This document shows positions 1 to 16,152 of a DNA stretch of 64,000 nucleotides, one piece after another. The notes beneath the pieces were generated by a model, which was not told the DNA's origin, searched no databases, and saw only the letters and a program-made list of their open reading frames with translations. A program made the position numbers and the translations under genes. The DNA lies in contig JAUMIR010000002.1 of NCBI GenBank assembly GCA_030847615.1, positions 322,553,386 to 322,617,385 on the forward strand, in the 5' to 3' direction. This DNA comes from Gambelia wislizenii. Lineage: Eukaryota > Chordata > Lepidosauria > Squamata > Crotaphytidae. Each line of letters starts with the position of its first letter. The first letter of the stretch is position 1.

Positions 1-707
1 GACACAACTAGAAACAATAGTGATTCCAAAGGACCCAGGCATTCCCAGAATTATGAATGAAGATCTAAACAAGGATAAGACTTCTTCAGTGCTTGGATGC
101 CGTCCTGTAGCTTTTTGGCTGACACATTTTTATTGTTTATATTTTGTTTGGCATCAAAGTGTGATTAACATGGGGATCTTTTCAGCAAGTAAATAGGAAC
201 TTGACTGGTACAAAACAGGTGGGGAAAAAAGTGTTGTGAGAAATGACAGCACCCAGTACTGTATATCTCTTGTAAGCACAGATATTCTGCAGTCAAACAC
301 ATTAGATTTTTATTTCTCACTTTGCTCTGTTCAAAATTTGATAGGTGTCTGAAGGGTTTGCTTAGAAGTAACTAAATTAAACTGAAAGTCTGGCTAGTTT
401 AAGCGGAACTTACTTCTAAAAGGATAATTGTTGTCTTAACCTTATTTATTGGAACTCTATGCTGATTCTCTCTCTCTTTATATACGCTGTGTGTGTGTAT
501 ACACACCCATACAGAGAGAGAGAAGAGAGAGTACACAAAGTTTTTAAAAATAAAAGCTTCCATGCAAGTTATGGCCCATTACTATTTTTTTGGCCTTATA
601 CCTTCCTTCACATGAACCTTTTAGAATATTTACACATACAGTTGAGTGAGTTATTTACTTGCTTTAGACATACCTTAGAATGTCCCTTTTGGCTTACACA
701 AAATGAC

Positions 708-726
708 ATATATATATATATATATT
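708..726. repeat. (AT)n microsatellite
   Basis: An uninterrupted alternating AT tract of about nine dinucleotides inside intron 1. Such tracts are normally length-polymorphic. No function is implied. Confidence 0.9.
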
Positions 727-1916
727 ATACAGTCCACAACTAAATGGATTAAGAAGATAAGTTTCATGGGGAATGTAGAAATACGTTAAAATCATGCCGT
801 TCTGGCATTTTAGAGAAATAACATCTTAGCTCTGGTGAAATTTTGTGCATGGAATGTTTTCCTAAATCACATTTGCTATATAAATTGGCAAGTCGTTTGC
901 TCTTTAAAATTGAGTAGCATATTGTTTCGCTTTATATACTGTAATGAAAAGAACTGGCCAAAAATGTTTTGAAAATCTGCCCTTCTTCCCACACTTGTGC
1001 AGGGGTTGAGGTTTATTGTAATTATAGTGGTAACAGTGCTTTATACAATATTTGTACTTAGAAGTATTAGGGACTATTAGAATAAAAAAATTGATTGAAT
1101 AAAATAATGCTTGCGTAAATATTTAAATGCTTGATTTTTCCTTTAAATAAATGCATATGAAAGTAGTTTCTAGATGGTAGGACAGTTACTGTATTAAAAG
1201 ATTGGAACCTTAAGCACACTAATTTGAGGCCACATTAAGCTGTATTGAAATCAGTAGGAGATAATAGTAACTGAGTTGTAATTAGTCATCCTCCATCTAT
1301 GAAATTTATATCTGTTAAATATAATGGACAATTAGCAATAGAATAATGTCCGTTCCCATTTTGCGTGATTCATATAAATCTTGCGGAGCTGTTTGTGCAT
1401 TCAGGTACTGAGGTTGTTAATAATCTTTTTCATAGTTTGCTATGTAAGTAACTTGAAAGTTTTGTTGCATTTTTTTCTTCTCCAAACAAAAATTAATTCT
1501 GTGCAAAACAGAAAAATCTAATATTACAATACATGTATCCTTGGACTTTATTATTACAGAGTTGTCTACTTCATTGATGGAACAGTCTTCCTGAATTTAT
1601 CAGAAAGTGAAATGATGGCAAAATGAGAATGTAATAAGTACTGTAGAAATACTTTCCCATTTCCTTATTCTGGAGAGAAATCTTGGCCTATTAATACAGA
1701 AATTGCAGCAGACATACACACACCCTTCCTTGTTAATTCAAATTTACAAATGGTTTGCATTTATTTTCTGTACAAATTGTCAATGCGTATGGCTTCAACT
1801 GTGACAGCTGTTAAAACAGTTGAATACCTTTTTCTTCATAAATATTTTTTTTGCAAAATTCTGTTATGATTCCTGCCACATGCAAATGGCACATGCAACT
1901 TTCTTTTCCTGTATTG

Positions 1917-2176
1917 CATCCGGTGTGGTGTACTGGTTTGAGTATTGGACTACGACACTCGAAACCAGGGTTCGAACCCCTGCTCAGCCATGGAAATCCA
2001 CTGGGTGGCCTTAGGCAAGTCACACACTCTCAGCCTCAGAGGATGGCACTGGCAAACCTCCTCTGAGCAAATCTTGCCAAAAAACCCCCAAACAAACAAA
2101 CAAACAAAAAAACCCCTGAAAAGTTCTCTATAGGGTTGCCATAGGTTGGAAATGAATTGAAACCAACACAACAATG
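1917..2176 (+). mobile_element. tRNA-derived SINE, near full length
   Basis: The head resembles a tRNA gene with an internal RNA polymerase III promoter. An A-box-like GTGGTGTACTGG lies at about 1925-1936 and a B box GGTTCGAACCC at 1969-1979. The body continues with the block 'GGCAAGTCACACACTCTCAG' and ends with a variable CAAACAAA tract and a tail near 2150-2176. The same body recurs, mostly reversed, at 13509, 21560, 23220, 32090, 37917 and 53319, which proves it is an interspersed family. SINEs of this design are abundant in iguanian lizards (established knowledge). It is not a functional tRNA gene because no cloverleaf is completed downstream of the B box. Confidence 0.9.
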
Positions 2177-5739
<3,563 letters not shown>

Positions 5740-5771
5740 TAGGTTTGTACTGTTTTAATCAGCAATTTAGT

Positions 5772-5798
<27 letters not shown>
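5772..5798. repeat. (GT)n microsatellite
   Basis: About 13 uninterrupted GT dinucleotides only 68 bp downstream of the exon 2 donor, followed by a short TATATA. It is likely polymorphic. Long GT/UG runs next to a donor can affect splicing in other genes, but nothing shows that here. Confidence 0.92.
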
Positions 5799-5803
<5 letters not shown>

Positions 5804-5810
5804 CATTATG

Positions 5811-8320
5811 TATTTACTGCTGTATGCATGTCCACAGGTGTGTGCTTCTGTGCATACTTTATACCTGAGTACCATGTAATCTTAAAATTGCTTTCTAATA
5901 TCTCTTATAAGGAGAATTCAATGTGTTAGATAAGTTTTTGTTATGCGTCACAAATCAAAACTTTTAAATGTTGATATATCTATTTCTAGCATCACTGGCA
6001 TGGACAAATGCATAAAACCTGGTTCCACATTATTCAATATAGTTGTATCTGCTTAACTGAAATGTTTGCTACTTGTGTCTGTTATCTATGAGTTTTAATA
6101 AGAAAGCACTCTGAACACTATAGAATGACTGGCTCTGGATCAAAGTATCTGGATGTTAATATGCAGTGAGTGTGAACATGTCATATGTGAACACTTCATG
6201 CTAGTCACAGGCCGTATAGTCTTGACAATGTACTTTTTCTTTAAGTAGCAAATAATGATTTCAGTTTTATCTTGCATATCTTTTTTTTGGGAAAATATGC
6301 TTAAATATGAAGTTATATTAAAATGTACAAAAATACATTTGTAGTTACAGTCAGAATGCTATGTGTGCTTAGACAATTGTTTTTCCAGTTTGATATTTTG
6401 GGTAATGCATATAAATAGATGCATGGGTTGTTTCTGTGTGTACATTTTCAGATAGAAGCATCTAACTAAAATGTTGTAAAAGCCACACACAATAGCCACG
6501 TCTATGCTAGGAGGAAACTGAAATCACGTAATGTTTGGAGATGGCGGCTTTTTGCATAAATTGGCCTGTTGTTGAAAAGAGGCCCAAAGCAAAGCAGATG
6601 GGAGGCATTATTTCTTGTTCTAATGTAAAATAAAGGGTCTCTTATATGAAAATTAACTGAATAATATATGAAAGTAAAATTAAAATAGCTATCATTCGGC
6701 TAGTGATTTGTACGAACAACTCAAAACATTTTAAATGTTCATATTGTTTGTTGTATATGATTCTGCCCCATTCTGAAACAAACATGCTAATTTCTAACCT
6801 TACATGCAATGATTGCAGAACAAAATACGGTAAGTATATACAGTATTACAGCATTAGTGTGTATGTGCATATAATGAAAATACTTCCCTTATCACCTTTT
6901 TAGCAGTGGCAAATATTTGCAAAGTCTAGGGAGGGCCCCAATTCAGAACAAGTCATTTAAGTCTCACTGAGAGAAAAGAACTTAAGTCTGTAGTTTGATT
7001 GGAATTTAATTGCAACTAATTTTTCTTGATTTCAGTCTAGTTTATTATGATGCAACTTTCACCTAAAAATTGTCATAAAGGTAATCCAAAGTTGCCATCA
7101 TACCAGTGCTAGCGATAACGCTTAGCAGAGAGTAGGGCTTTCTTCAGCTACCCACTTTGTTGGCAGTGTGTCCTACTGAACTTAATGAAACTTAATTCTG
7201 AATTTCTGAGCAGACATGTCCTATAGTTCCCATAGGACTCACTTTTAAGTAAACATCTGCAGTATTGGGCTGTAACCTTATATCTGTTTACCAGAGTGTG
7301 AGTCCCATTAAGTTCAGTGGGTCTTCTTACTAGATGTTTGCTATAAATCACATAGGATTTATGTTACACATCCATAGGATTCTGCTGCAAGAAGATACAG
7401 AATGTGCTACTGAAATAACTTATTTCAAATATACATTTTGTTCAGCTCTAAGTGTATTTGAAAAGGCTAAAACCAGGTGGTTTTATTACATTGACAAACT
7501 TTAGCTAGTGATTTGATGATTGTCCATCTCACATCTGTGTAATGTCTGTCAGAAAGTCAACGACAGATAAAAATAGCATAGTTAAAGCATATCTTGTATT
7601 TGTCTATATACATTTCTTTGGATGGTGTGCTTTGAAGCTCATGGACCAGCTGAGCTTGAATTGATGTGATGGTTAGGGTGAAGGGTAGACAGTTTACTGG
7701 CGATGCCATGTGCAGGTGTCATGTGGTGGAAGAGTTTTCAAAAGAAGCTTGAATTACCTAAAGCTTTTTTCAATATTACTCCAATTTTTTCAATATTTTT
7801 CTATTTACTGACCAAAACAAAAGAAAATACAAGCCAACTCTAGGATGATACATCTGTTTGCATCAGGCTGCCTGGGGGAGACCATTCTGTTCGTTTTATA
7901 AACTGCATCCAATTTGTGCTCTGTTTAAGAGTTTTTTTAGGATTCGGCTAAAGAAGGAGTAGCGTCTGTACTTAAAATTATATGTTTGTCGTTGTTTTCC
8001 TTTATTAAAAAGATGCCAGTTTCTAATTGTTGTCAGAATAGTCTGCTCTCAATTTTCTCATTTTGGCAGGCAAGGCATCAAGCATTGCTAGGTTTGCAAA
8101 AGGTATAAACACAATGCTGGTTAAAGTAGTGGTCATTTGATAGAGGGTTGGTTTTGTATTTTAGAATCTGAAAATTTGTTTGGAAATGTCTTCTCAATAA
8201 AGCATAGCAATTAAAATAGTACATGGGCAGGGATTGATGAAAGGAAGATAAAGTTCTAAAATGAATGGAAGGATCAAATAGGGTATATGCTTAAACGTTG
8301 GCGAAAAGCATGAGGAAGAA
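5811..8320. other. Unique intron 2 sequence
   Basis: AT-rich intron with no element that I can name with confidence. The part at 7150-7360 holds inverted partial copies of the short motif 'GTCCCATTAAGTTCAGTGGG', a fragment widespread in squamate genomes, and is probably a decayed repeat. No exon was seen. Confidence 0.45.
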
Positions 8321-8325
8321 TAGTT

Positions 8326-8432
8326 TGAGTGCCAGTAATGGTTGCCAGTGGCACCAGGATTGGCATCGGACCTTCTTTGTTTAGCCTAGGATGCCTGTGA
8401 TTTGTTGGTTGGCATCCGCATTGCAGAGCACA
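8326..8432. repeat. Direct repeat copy 1, TGGCA-rich module
   Basis: About 107 bp that recur in the same orientation about 750 bp downstream with roughly 85% identity. It contains five TGGCA/TGCCA pentamers, at 8330-8334, 8343-8347, 8349-8353, 8361-8365 and 8410-8414. TGGCA is the half-site recognised by NFI proteins. No complete TTGGC(N5)GCCAA dyad is present. It may be a locally duplicated regulatory module or two copies of an interspersed repeat I do not recognise. Confidence 0.75.
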
Positions 8433-9080
8433 GCAATGTTACAATATATTGAGAATTTCCTGATCTAGAAATGTCAGTCCTTTTTTGTGATTTGACAAAA
8501 ATGATTCTTCTACTTGCTTCCATATCTGTACTGAAGGAAGAAATACAGAGAATTCTTCCAAGTTTTGTCATTGACTAGCTTTGTCTGCCTTTTCCTTTCC
8601 CTCCTACCCATTTCCCTCAAAATCCTGCTCGTCTTCCCTTTGCCACCTTTTTCTTTTGCTTTGTTATAAGTTTTGTCTTGGAATTTCAGAGCAGAGGAGA
8701 AATTAAAAGTTACTGGATGTGGTCATGTGTTCCTGTCACTTATTTGGGACAGAAAAAGAAGTTAAAATGATTTCTGGTCCACAGGTGTTTAAAACATGTA
8801 GCACTTAATTAAATAATTTTTAAAATTGTTTTCCTTTTTGTTCTAGAGTATTTTGAACTCATCTTAAAATTAAATGTCACAACCACTCTATTTTGCTGAG
8901 CAACATCAGGTATTATTTGCTAGTTTCTCATATTTGGTATAAGCTGTTTCTCAGTCCATAAAATCATTTGGTGTATTTGATTCAATCAGTGCAGCTCTTG
9001 TGCTGTGTTCCGTTTCTACAAGAACCGCCATTTTGTTTGTCAAGTGCCAGCAGAGTGGGGGAGGAAAAGCAGACAATGTG

Positions 9081-9191
9081 CTTGATGCCAATAATGGTTG
9101 CCAGTGGCACCGAGGTTGGCATCAAACCCTCTTTGTCTAGTTGCTGAATGCCTTTGATTCGTTGGTTGGCATCTGCATTGCAGTGGGCACA
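9081..9191. repeat. Direct repeat copy 2, TGGCA-rich module
   Basis: The second copy of the module at 8326. The shared core TGGTTGCCAGTGGCACC and the end GTTGGTTGGCATC(C/T)GCATTG are near-identical between the copies. Five TGGCA/TGCCA pentamers are again present, at 9086-9090, 9099-9103, 9105-9109, 9117-9121 and 9177-9181, and all five are retained in both copies despite other substitutions. Confidence 0.75.
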
Positions 9192-12100
9192 TTGGAAAGT
9201 TTTTTGACAATCGCTGAATGAAAGCTGTTGTATTTGTTTGCCGCAGTAGAACTTTAGATAATAGAAATCCTTCCTCTAATAGATAACTTTTTCATTTTAC
9301 AGTAGCAGATTTGTAAAGTTCCACTGCTTTTTTTTTTTTTACTGAAACAGACTATTTTGTGTGTGTGAAGGTCTTTTCCTCAGTATTTTATCCTCATGTT
9401 ATCTGCTGTCTTTTTGCATTTCAAGTATATCACATGTTCCCTTATATAATCATGTGCAGTGTAAACGTACCATCAGAGTTCATGGATAACTAAAGACATA
9501 TTACTACTCTTGCTAATAATAATAATAAGTGTATCAGACGTTTGTACGTCTTGGTATGTCTCACATAATTGCCACATGTTTCATATTATCATACTGTTCC
9601 TATAGTAAGCACATAGTAAGGTATTTGGGGTTGTGATGTGTTGCTTCCATTTATAAACCAAGAATTCAGCAGAAATGCATTGTGTTACACAGCAGATAGG
9701 TATAGTTCTGCCAATTCTGCTGTTGTTCTGATACATTTGAATTTCCAGATTTTAAAATACCAAAATACCATTTTGTTTTAACTGCACAAATTGGCTACCA
9801 GAATCCAATGAAAAGGGTACGTCATTTCTGCTGATGTTTCCTGAAGTTAGCAGCAATATTGCTTTCCGGCTAACCACCATTATCTTGTTAATTAATAAGA
9901 TGGATTAGCAGTTCTACCCAAAGGGCTGCACTGAAGGAAGTCTGGCCTATGTGAGCCCCTGAATCGCCAGACTGTGTCCCGTCTGGTTTGGGTGGGGGGA
10001 AAACACCAAACCAACACGTTTGGAAGGAGGGGGATGGGAGGAGGGGGTGAGGAAATGAGGAGCTGGTCTTATACAAGAATAAGAGAAACTGTATATGTAA
10101 AAATATGGCTATCACAAGTTCAGAAATGTACAGTTTTTTTTTAAATGTCAACTTCTAAGACTCATGACTTCAGTACAGTATTTTAAGTTTGGTGGGTACT
10201 TATGGAGATGTGTATTATCTTGGTGGATGGGCAATACTTTATATTATGAAGATCATTTTCTGAGGCTTATCAAGATCACACCATTCTGAGTTGCATTGCA
10301 GTTCTGCATTAACTCCTATTTGACATTGGCATTAAGTCTAGGCTAGCTAAACTGGCAGCATTCTCTTCCCACCGTCTGTCCCTGAATCTAATATACTAAG
10401 ATACACAAGACCTAGGGTCTGGGGTCTTTAAAAAAGATGATCATATATTTTGCAATTCAATTCAGTGTTTTGCTTTTGGGGGGGTTCTCATGAAGTGTGT
10501 GTGTGTGTGTGTGTTTGTAAATGTGGCATATTGTTAATGATGATAAATTAAATCAGAACTTTTAAGACAGCCTTAAAAATATATCCATTTTAGTGTGACC
10601 AATGAGGATGGTTTCTAAAAGTACTGTATTTAAGAATACATTGGACATTAGAGAACCATGAAGGCTTCTTGTTTTCTAGTAGCTCTTTACTGATGTATTG
10701 GTGTTACTCCTATATAGTGGTACTTAACAACATCGTCCATTACTGCTTATTTAAAAACAGCTATTGTATCAAGTTTATTGTGGCTTAAACTACCTTTAGT
10801 ATTTCACTTCTTATGTGGGCTAGTTAGGAACATAAAAGTTAAGATGGTAAAAGGAAGATCTTTAGATAATCACTTTGCCTTTATTGAAATAACCATAAAG
10901 GAATGAGCACATTTGAAAACTGTATTAATTATAAACCTGTTAAACTATTGAACAAGAATCGAGTACCATGGAATAATAGGTATGGATCAGCATTATTTTT
11001 TGCTGGATCTTTAGGAAGCTGATTTTTATGTACTTCAGATGAGCTTTGTTTCTCATTGATGGGTTTCTAAGGGCCACTTCACACAGTATGGTGCAACAGT
11101 TGTTTGTAGCAGTTTGTACAGGGAACACACTAATGTTTATGAGAAGAAGCTTATTAGGAGAGGCATGTCTGCATATCATTCATTTGGTGTTTGCCAAGGG
11201 TATGATAGTGGACGCATTGCAGACATCTCTTTTTGTTGTTGTTTTGCTCTTTGAAGTATCCCTATGCCTTTCATGGGAAAGTGTAGGGATATATTATAAG
11301 GTGAAATGATACAGTATTTCCCCTTACATGCAGCAGTTTAAAATATAACTATGTTTGTGCTCAAAACAGCTGTTCAGTAAGGAGTATTTAATGTTTTTAA
11401 TTCTGCTTATTTCAAAATCATTTTTCTATAGCATTCATTTTCCATAGATTTTACAAGAGTTGGTGTACTGGGCGTATGTGTGCCTTCAAGTCAAACTAGA
11501 AAGCTTAGATCTATGTTCATTGTGATGCTTGAGCACATCAGAGAACTTCCTTTCCTTCCCCTTCTTCCTGTACCTCTAGGAGACACCTGAAAACTTGTTT
11601 CAGAGAGTTGCCTAGCCCTCTGAAGAAGGCTTTTGTGGTCTTGGCGGAAAGGGCTGCAATGGGAATAGAGACCTGCTTTCTCTGAATCCTGCAGTTCTGA
11701 CAATGGATGTCAATTGTCGGATATATTCCTTAGTGTGTGTTTGTCTGTGGGAATAATCCTAGATAAACTGGAGACACAGTTGTGATTTCAAAACAACATA
11801 CACTGCTTAATTTTATAATATACCAGTTGTAGATTTATGCGATAAACAGTAACAACTAGGTAAAGAAAATACTGCTTTGAAAGTTGGGTATGTAAACTGA
11901 ATAATTATTTCACTATATTTCTAAAATAAGAGGGCATTCAGAACCTTATGTGTGCCCAAACTACCATGTTTTATGTCAGTTTCTTTTTAAACAAAATAGG
12001 TTTAATTTAGTTTGGAATATGGTTCTAAATATTATTGACTGGAGGCCTTGAAGAAGTTGTCCTAGGCATATAGAAATCTTATGCAGACACACAAGAGAAA

Positions 12101-13508
12101 GGTTAATGGATTGGATCCAGGAAAGAGCAAACAGAAAACTGCCCCTGTATTGTGGCTTTCCTGGTTCCTCCTACCTGCTAGAGCCCCTTGTGTCTCCTCC
12201 AAAGTTGCTCCCAAGAATTAAGGGAGCTGCTCAAATGGTGTGTCCCTACACCCAGATGGGAGAATCAGAAAGAATGCAATGTGTAAGCAGAATTGTCTTT
12301 CTGCGCAGGAAGGACACCTTTGGATCCAAGTGATACTACCACTTAACTTTAGATTTTTATGTAGACATGCATGCAGATTTTGAAGTAGTTAATACAATAT
12401 ACAGGGTTAGTGGTATGATGATGATTGGGGGGAGGGGTCCTGTTTAAATAAAATTTGAAGTCGTTAGGTAGGATGAAAGGGAGCAGCAGGTGATCTTAAA
12501 CACTGAAACTTAAATGCATGTAGTGCCTACAAAATCCTCATCTGAATAAAACTTATTTTCTCCTGCACTGTTTAGTGAAGTTCAGTACAGAGGGACCAAA
12601 GTTAACATGCTTTCTATTTAAATCAAGCCAGAGTATAATTGTAATACTTAATTTCCGTGGTATCACAGTTGGGGCAACATATTGTGTCTTTTAAACTAGC
12701 AAAAGTTTCCAGCTTCATTTGGATGAGAAAACTGTTAAATCCCACTCACACCCTGGCATACTTTCTCCTCTGTCCCTCCACTACCAAATCTTTTTTGTTT
12801 ACCTTTTTGTTGGTTACTACTGGTCTTTCCTCTGCTTCAGTATTTGTTTAGCAGTACCAGCTTTACCAGGGTAAGAGGCCCTTTTCTTCCACTCCAGTAC
12901 TTTCTCTCTTCTCTCCTCCTCACTCTTTTTTCTTTCTTATTGGGCTAGCTGCCCCTCCACCCTGGGACTCATTCAAGCCTTTCCATCTCATACGTTGCCT
13001 TCCCACCCTTAACAGGCACCTTCTCCATCTCTCTTAAGAGTTGTTATAGTCTTCTTGCTGAAATCCAGGCAGTCAGGTTTGCGTATTATGGAAGATATTT
13101 GCTCATCATGGATATCATTTGGTGGGTTGTGAATGGTCTGACTCTCTCCCAGCACCGCCCCCCCCGTGCCCCACTCAGAAATATATCCCAAGGACCACTT
13201 ATTTCTGAACATGTGCAGGTTTCTCACCTTTGACATAAAGTTACTTATCAAAAAGGCAATTAATAGTACAAGTCTATACACGTCTGCTCAGAAGTAACTT
13301 CCCTTATGTTTAGTAGAGTTTACAAAAATATTGTGTTTAAAAGTGGGTAAGTGACTGTGTGATGAATTGTAGCCTGAAAGATGAAGTGACCTCACGGAGT
13401 CTTTACCCCTACCCATTTCTTTCCCCTCCTCTCTTCATTTTATTTAACCTCTCCCTGTCTTTCACTTCACTTTAACCTCTCCCTCCCAGTGATGGCAAAA
13501 TGCAGCTT
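9192..13508. other. Unique intron 2 sequence
   Basis: Mostly AT-rich unique DNA. It includes a (TG)n run at about 10495-10514, a G-rich stretch near 9990-10060 and pyrimidine-rich stretches at about 12870-13010 and 13400-13490. The last contains two similar TTTAACCTCTCCCT blocks. No exon or named transposon was identified. Confidence 0.45.
10495..10514. repeat. (TG)n microsatellite
   Basis: About ten TG dinucleotides, a simple-sequence repeat without further features. Confidence 0.85.
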
Positions 13509-13708
13509 CTTGTGTGCCTTCAAGTCATTTCCGACTTACGGTAACCCTAAAGTGAATTTATAATGGGGTTTTCTTGGCAACATTTGGTCAGAGGGGGTTT
13601 GCCATTGCTTTCCTTTGAGGCTGAGAGAGTGTGACTTGCCAAAAGTCACCCAGTGTGTTCCCTTGACTGAATGGGGATTTGAAGCCTGTCATGCAGAGTC
13701 TTAGGACT
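13509..13708 (-). mobile_element. tRNA-derived SINE, part 1 (interrupted)
   Basis: The reverse-strand SINE starts at the conserved tail (TGTGTGCCTTCAAGTCATTT) and runs through the body 'GAGGCTGAGAGAGTGTGACTT' to the region just inside the tRNA-like head. It stops where the palindromic element at 13709 begins and resumes at 13923. It belongs to the same family as the 1917 copy, in the opposite orientation. Confidence 0.88.
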
Positions 13709-13922
13709 TTATCACACTACACTGTTATAGTGGTATTATTCCACTTTAACTGCTCTGGCTGCCTCCTGTGGAATTCTGGAGTTTGTAGTTTAGTGAAGCC
13801 TAAGAGCTCTCTGGCTGAGAGTTCTAAATGCCTCTCCCTAAACTGTAAATCCCAGGGTTCCACAGGAGGCAGCCATAGCAGTTAAAGTGGAATAATAACG
13901 CTATAACAGTGTAGTGTGATAA
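13709..13922. mobile_element. Palindromic MITE (non-autonomous DNA transposon) inside a SINE
   Basis: A 214-bp element whose two 65-bp ends are inverted repeats matching at about 62 of 65 positions, beginning TTATCACACTACACTGTTAT and ending in its complement. The middle of about 84 bp (GGAGTTTGTAGTTTAGTGAAG and the like) is also partly self-complementary. It encodes no protein. It splits a SINE, which resumes directly afterwards (GTCCAACACTCAAACC), so this is a true insertion. An 8-bp target duplication (hAT style) is plausible but imperfect. The superfamily is not certain. Confidence 0.88.
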
Positions 13923-13965
13923 TCTAATTAGTCCAACACTCAAACCACTACATCACGTTGGCTAA
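13923..13965 (-). mobile_element. tRNA-derived SINE, part 2 (head)
   Basis: Continuation of the SINE that begins at 13509. AGTCCAACACTCAAACCACT is the complement of the A-box end of the tRNA-like head, and CATCACGTTGGCT is its 5' end. An A-rich stretch follows (13964-14015). Confidence 0.85.
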
Positions 13966-15032
13966 AAACAAAAACAAAACCCACCACAGTTACAAAATAC
14001 AAAAAACAAAAAAAGAAGCTGCTGACCATCGAGCAAAGAGAACTAAGACCCCCAAAATGTTATGTCAGTTATAGCTGCACCTTCACTCTCTCTGAGCACT
14101 CTGAAAACCAGTAGCAGTTCCATTTTTTTTTTTTTGCAAAATGAATGGTGCTTGTTAAGCCTTTCTCCTTTTTTATTGTCTGCATACATATCAGGGAAGC
14201 ATACATATCTCCAGCTATAATACATTCACAACACATATATGCATACATGCATACTTGGAGACAGGCATAGGTGAGGTTTTACCAGGAAACTGGGCTATGT
14301 AGAAGCAGAACCTGTGTTGTTCCAACAATGGAAAGAAGTAAGAGCGAAAGTGGTCTGGTTCTCAATCTTTCTTAAACTTGCTGCTTGCATTTTGACCAAA
14401 CCTCCCTTGAGGAGATGCCTATTTTAGAGGAGCTCTTTTAATCTCAAGGGGCCTTGTGTGTGCCCCCCAGTCACTCAATGTGGCAAGCTAATAAATCTTA
14501 ATCAGTCAATCAATTAAAGTTAATTCATTTTAAGAACAAACTAATAAACCTGAGATAGACATCTCACAGTCTCCGTAGTATCCATACCAAGTTTCAGATA
14601 TCTGGATCTTGCAGTATGGGAGCAAAAACACAGATGGAGACACATTCTTTTTATTATTATGTAGGATGAACACCCAAACAGCATAGTATATTTGATCAAA
14701 ATAATTGTGAAAAAGGAAGAAGATATTAAGGAAATGACCCTGGTCCTCTCTTAATCTTTTTCTTCACATTTGCACAAGATTCTTGGTGTTCCCTTTCTTG
14801 TGAACGTAGGGCTATTTTAATGGTGAATCAAGGGGAGAGTTAGAAGTTATGGATTGTTTCTCAGTAATATGGTGTCATAACTCTAAATGTAAGTGTCTTC
14901 ATTTTCTAATGACATCTGTTTACAGTTCTTGTTACAATCCTGTATTCATTTCAGGTTCTCAAACTCAGTTTGGACATAGGAATATTTGGGTGAAAAATTT
15001 AAGCTCTCATGAGAGAGATGAGACACTCCTTA
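13966..15032. other. Unique or unclassified intron sequence
   Basis: An A-rich patch at 13965-14015, then AT-rich DNA. The interval 14540-14660 ('CCATACCAAGTTTCAGATAT' and nearby) looks like an old repeat but I cannot name it. No coding signal. Confidence 0.4.
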
Positions 15033-15289
15033 TACAGTACGTCCCCCACATCTGCTGAGGATTGGTTCGGGGGGGGGCGTGGATACCAAAAACCATGGAT
15101 AATAGCGAACACCATTGAAAATAATGGGATGTCCAGTTTAAAATACCATAGAGTTGCCTTGGAGGACCTAGAAAATGGCTAGAGAGGACACATTGTCTAG
15201 GAAGACTCTATGGTAGGTGTGCTGTTTTGTGTCCCGTGGATAATTGAATCATTGGATAATGAATCGGTGGTTATGGGGGTTCTGCTGTA
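15033..15289. mobile_element. Tigger/pogo-related non-autonomous element, family B
   Basis: Bounded by TACAGTACGTCCCCCACATC at the left and a complementary ...GGTTCTGCTGTAC end at the right, with TA at both edges as expected for Tc1/mariner-pogo insertion. Both ends contain 'GGATAAT'-type blocks that occur in inverted orientation. The interior 'GGAGGACCTAGAAAATGGCT' recurs in the copies at 33967, 39631, 42169 and 56411. It is non-coding. Confidence 0.75.
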
Positions 15290-15870
15290 CTTGGCTTTAA
15301 AACTACCATATTTAAAAATGTGCATAGTTGTGTTTATTAAAAGAAAATATTTTATATTTATGTGTTATGTATTTGAAGATGGTGAGCTTGAAAATGGAGA
15401 GCAGAACTATACATGCTTATCTGATAAGAAGTCTGATTGAATTCAGTGGGACTTAACTTCTGAACAGATGTGTATATCGCTGGCTGTAAGCCTGAATTTT
15501 ACCTACTTGTAAGTAGGCTTGATATAATGGGACTCCTATCTCAGTAGGCATTCTAAGTAGAGGCTGCAAACTGGTCCAGTGAACCCTCTGTATCGGTGGG
15601 CTCCTGATCTGCAGATTGGACTGTGTGGATTGCCACACTCCATATTATTCAATGGTGGCGATGTAAATTCAGACACTCTGAAGCATGCGTATTCATGTCA
15701 CCTCAATTGAATGATATGGGGGGCTTAACTGTCTGTATTTTTGGCATCAGCAGGAGGTCCTGGAACTCATTCCCCACAGTTCCGGAAGATTTACTGTATT
15801 CTTGGTTTTATTTTTGGTTAGATGAATCCCCCCCCCAGTTTTTCCCTTCAATTTTCTGTTCAAATACAAC

Positions 15871-16152
15871 TGCAGGTTGAGTCTCCCTTATCCAGAATTC
15901 TAAAATCCAAAATATTCCAAAATCTAGAATAGCCCACATGAATGGTTGAGACAGTGATATCTTCGCTTTCTGATTGTTCAATGTACATAAACTTTGCTTC
16001 ATGCACAAAATTGTTAAAATATTGTGTATAAAATTACCTTCAGGTTATGTATATAAGGTGTATATGAAATTTTGTGTTTATACTTGGGTCCCAGCTACAA
16101 GAGATCTCATTCTGTATATGCAGGCATTCCAAAATCTGAAATATTCCAACCT
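15871..16152. mobile_element. Tigger-like non-autonomous DNA transposon, family C
   Basis: It starts TGCAGGTTGAGTCTCCCTTA and then TCCAGAATTCTAAAATCCAA, a design like the mammalian Tigger-derived repeats that begin with CAGGTTGAGYATCCCTTATC. The right part repeats the inverted theme (ATTCCAAAATCTGAAATATT). No transposase frame is retained. I saw only one copy of this family in the window. Confidence 0.7.

Noticed and set aside
1917..1990. tRNA gene with a B box at 1969-1979
   Set aside because: It is the head of a SINE. The same sequence recurs six more times in the window and the cloverleaf is not completed.
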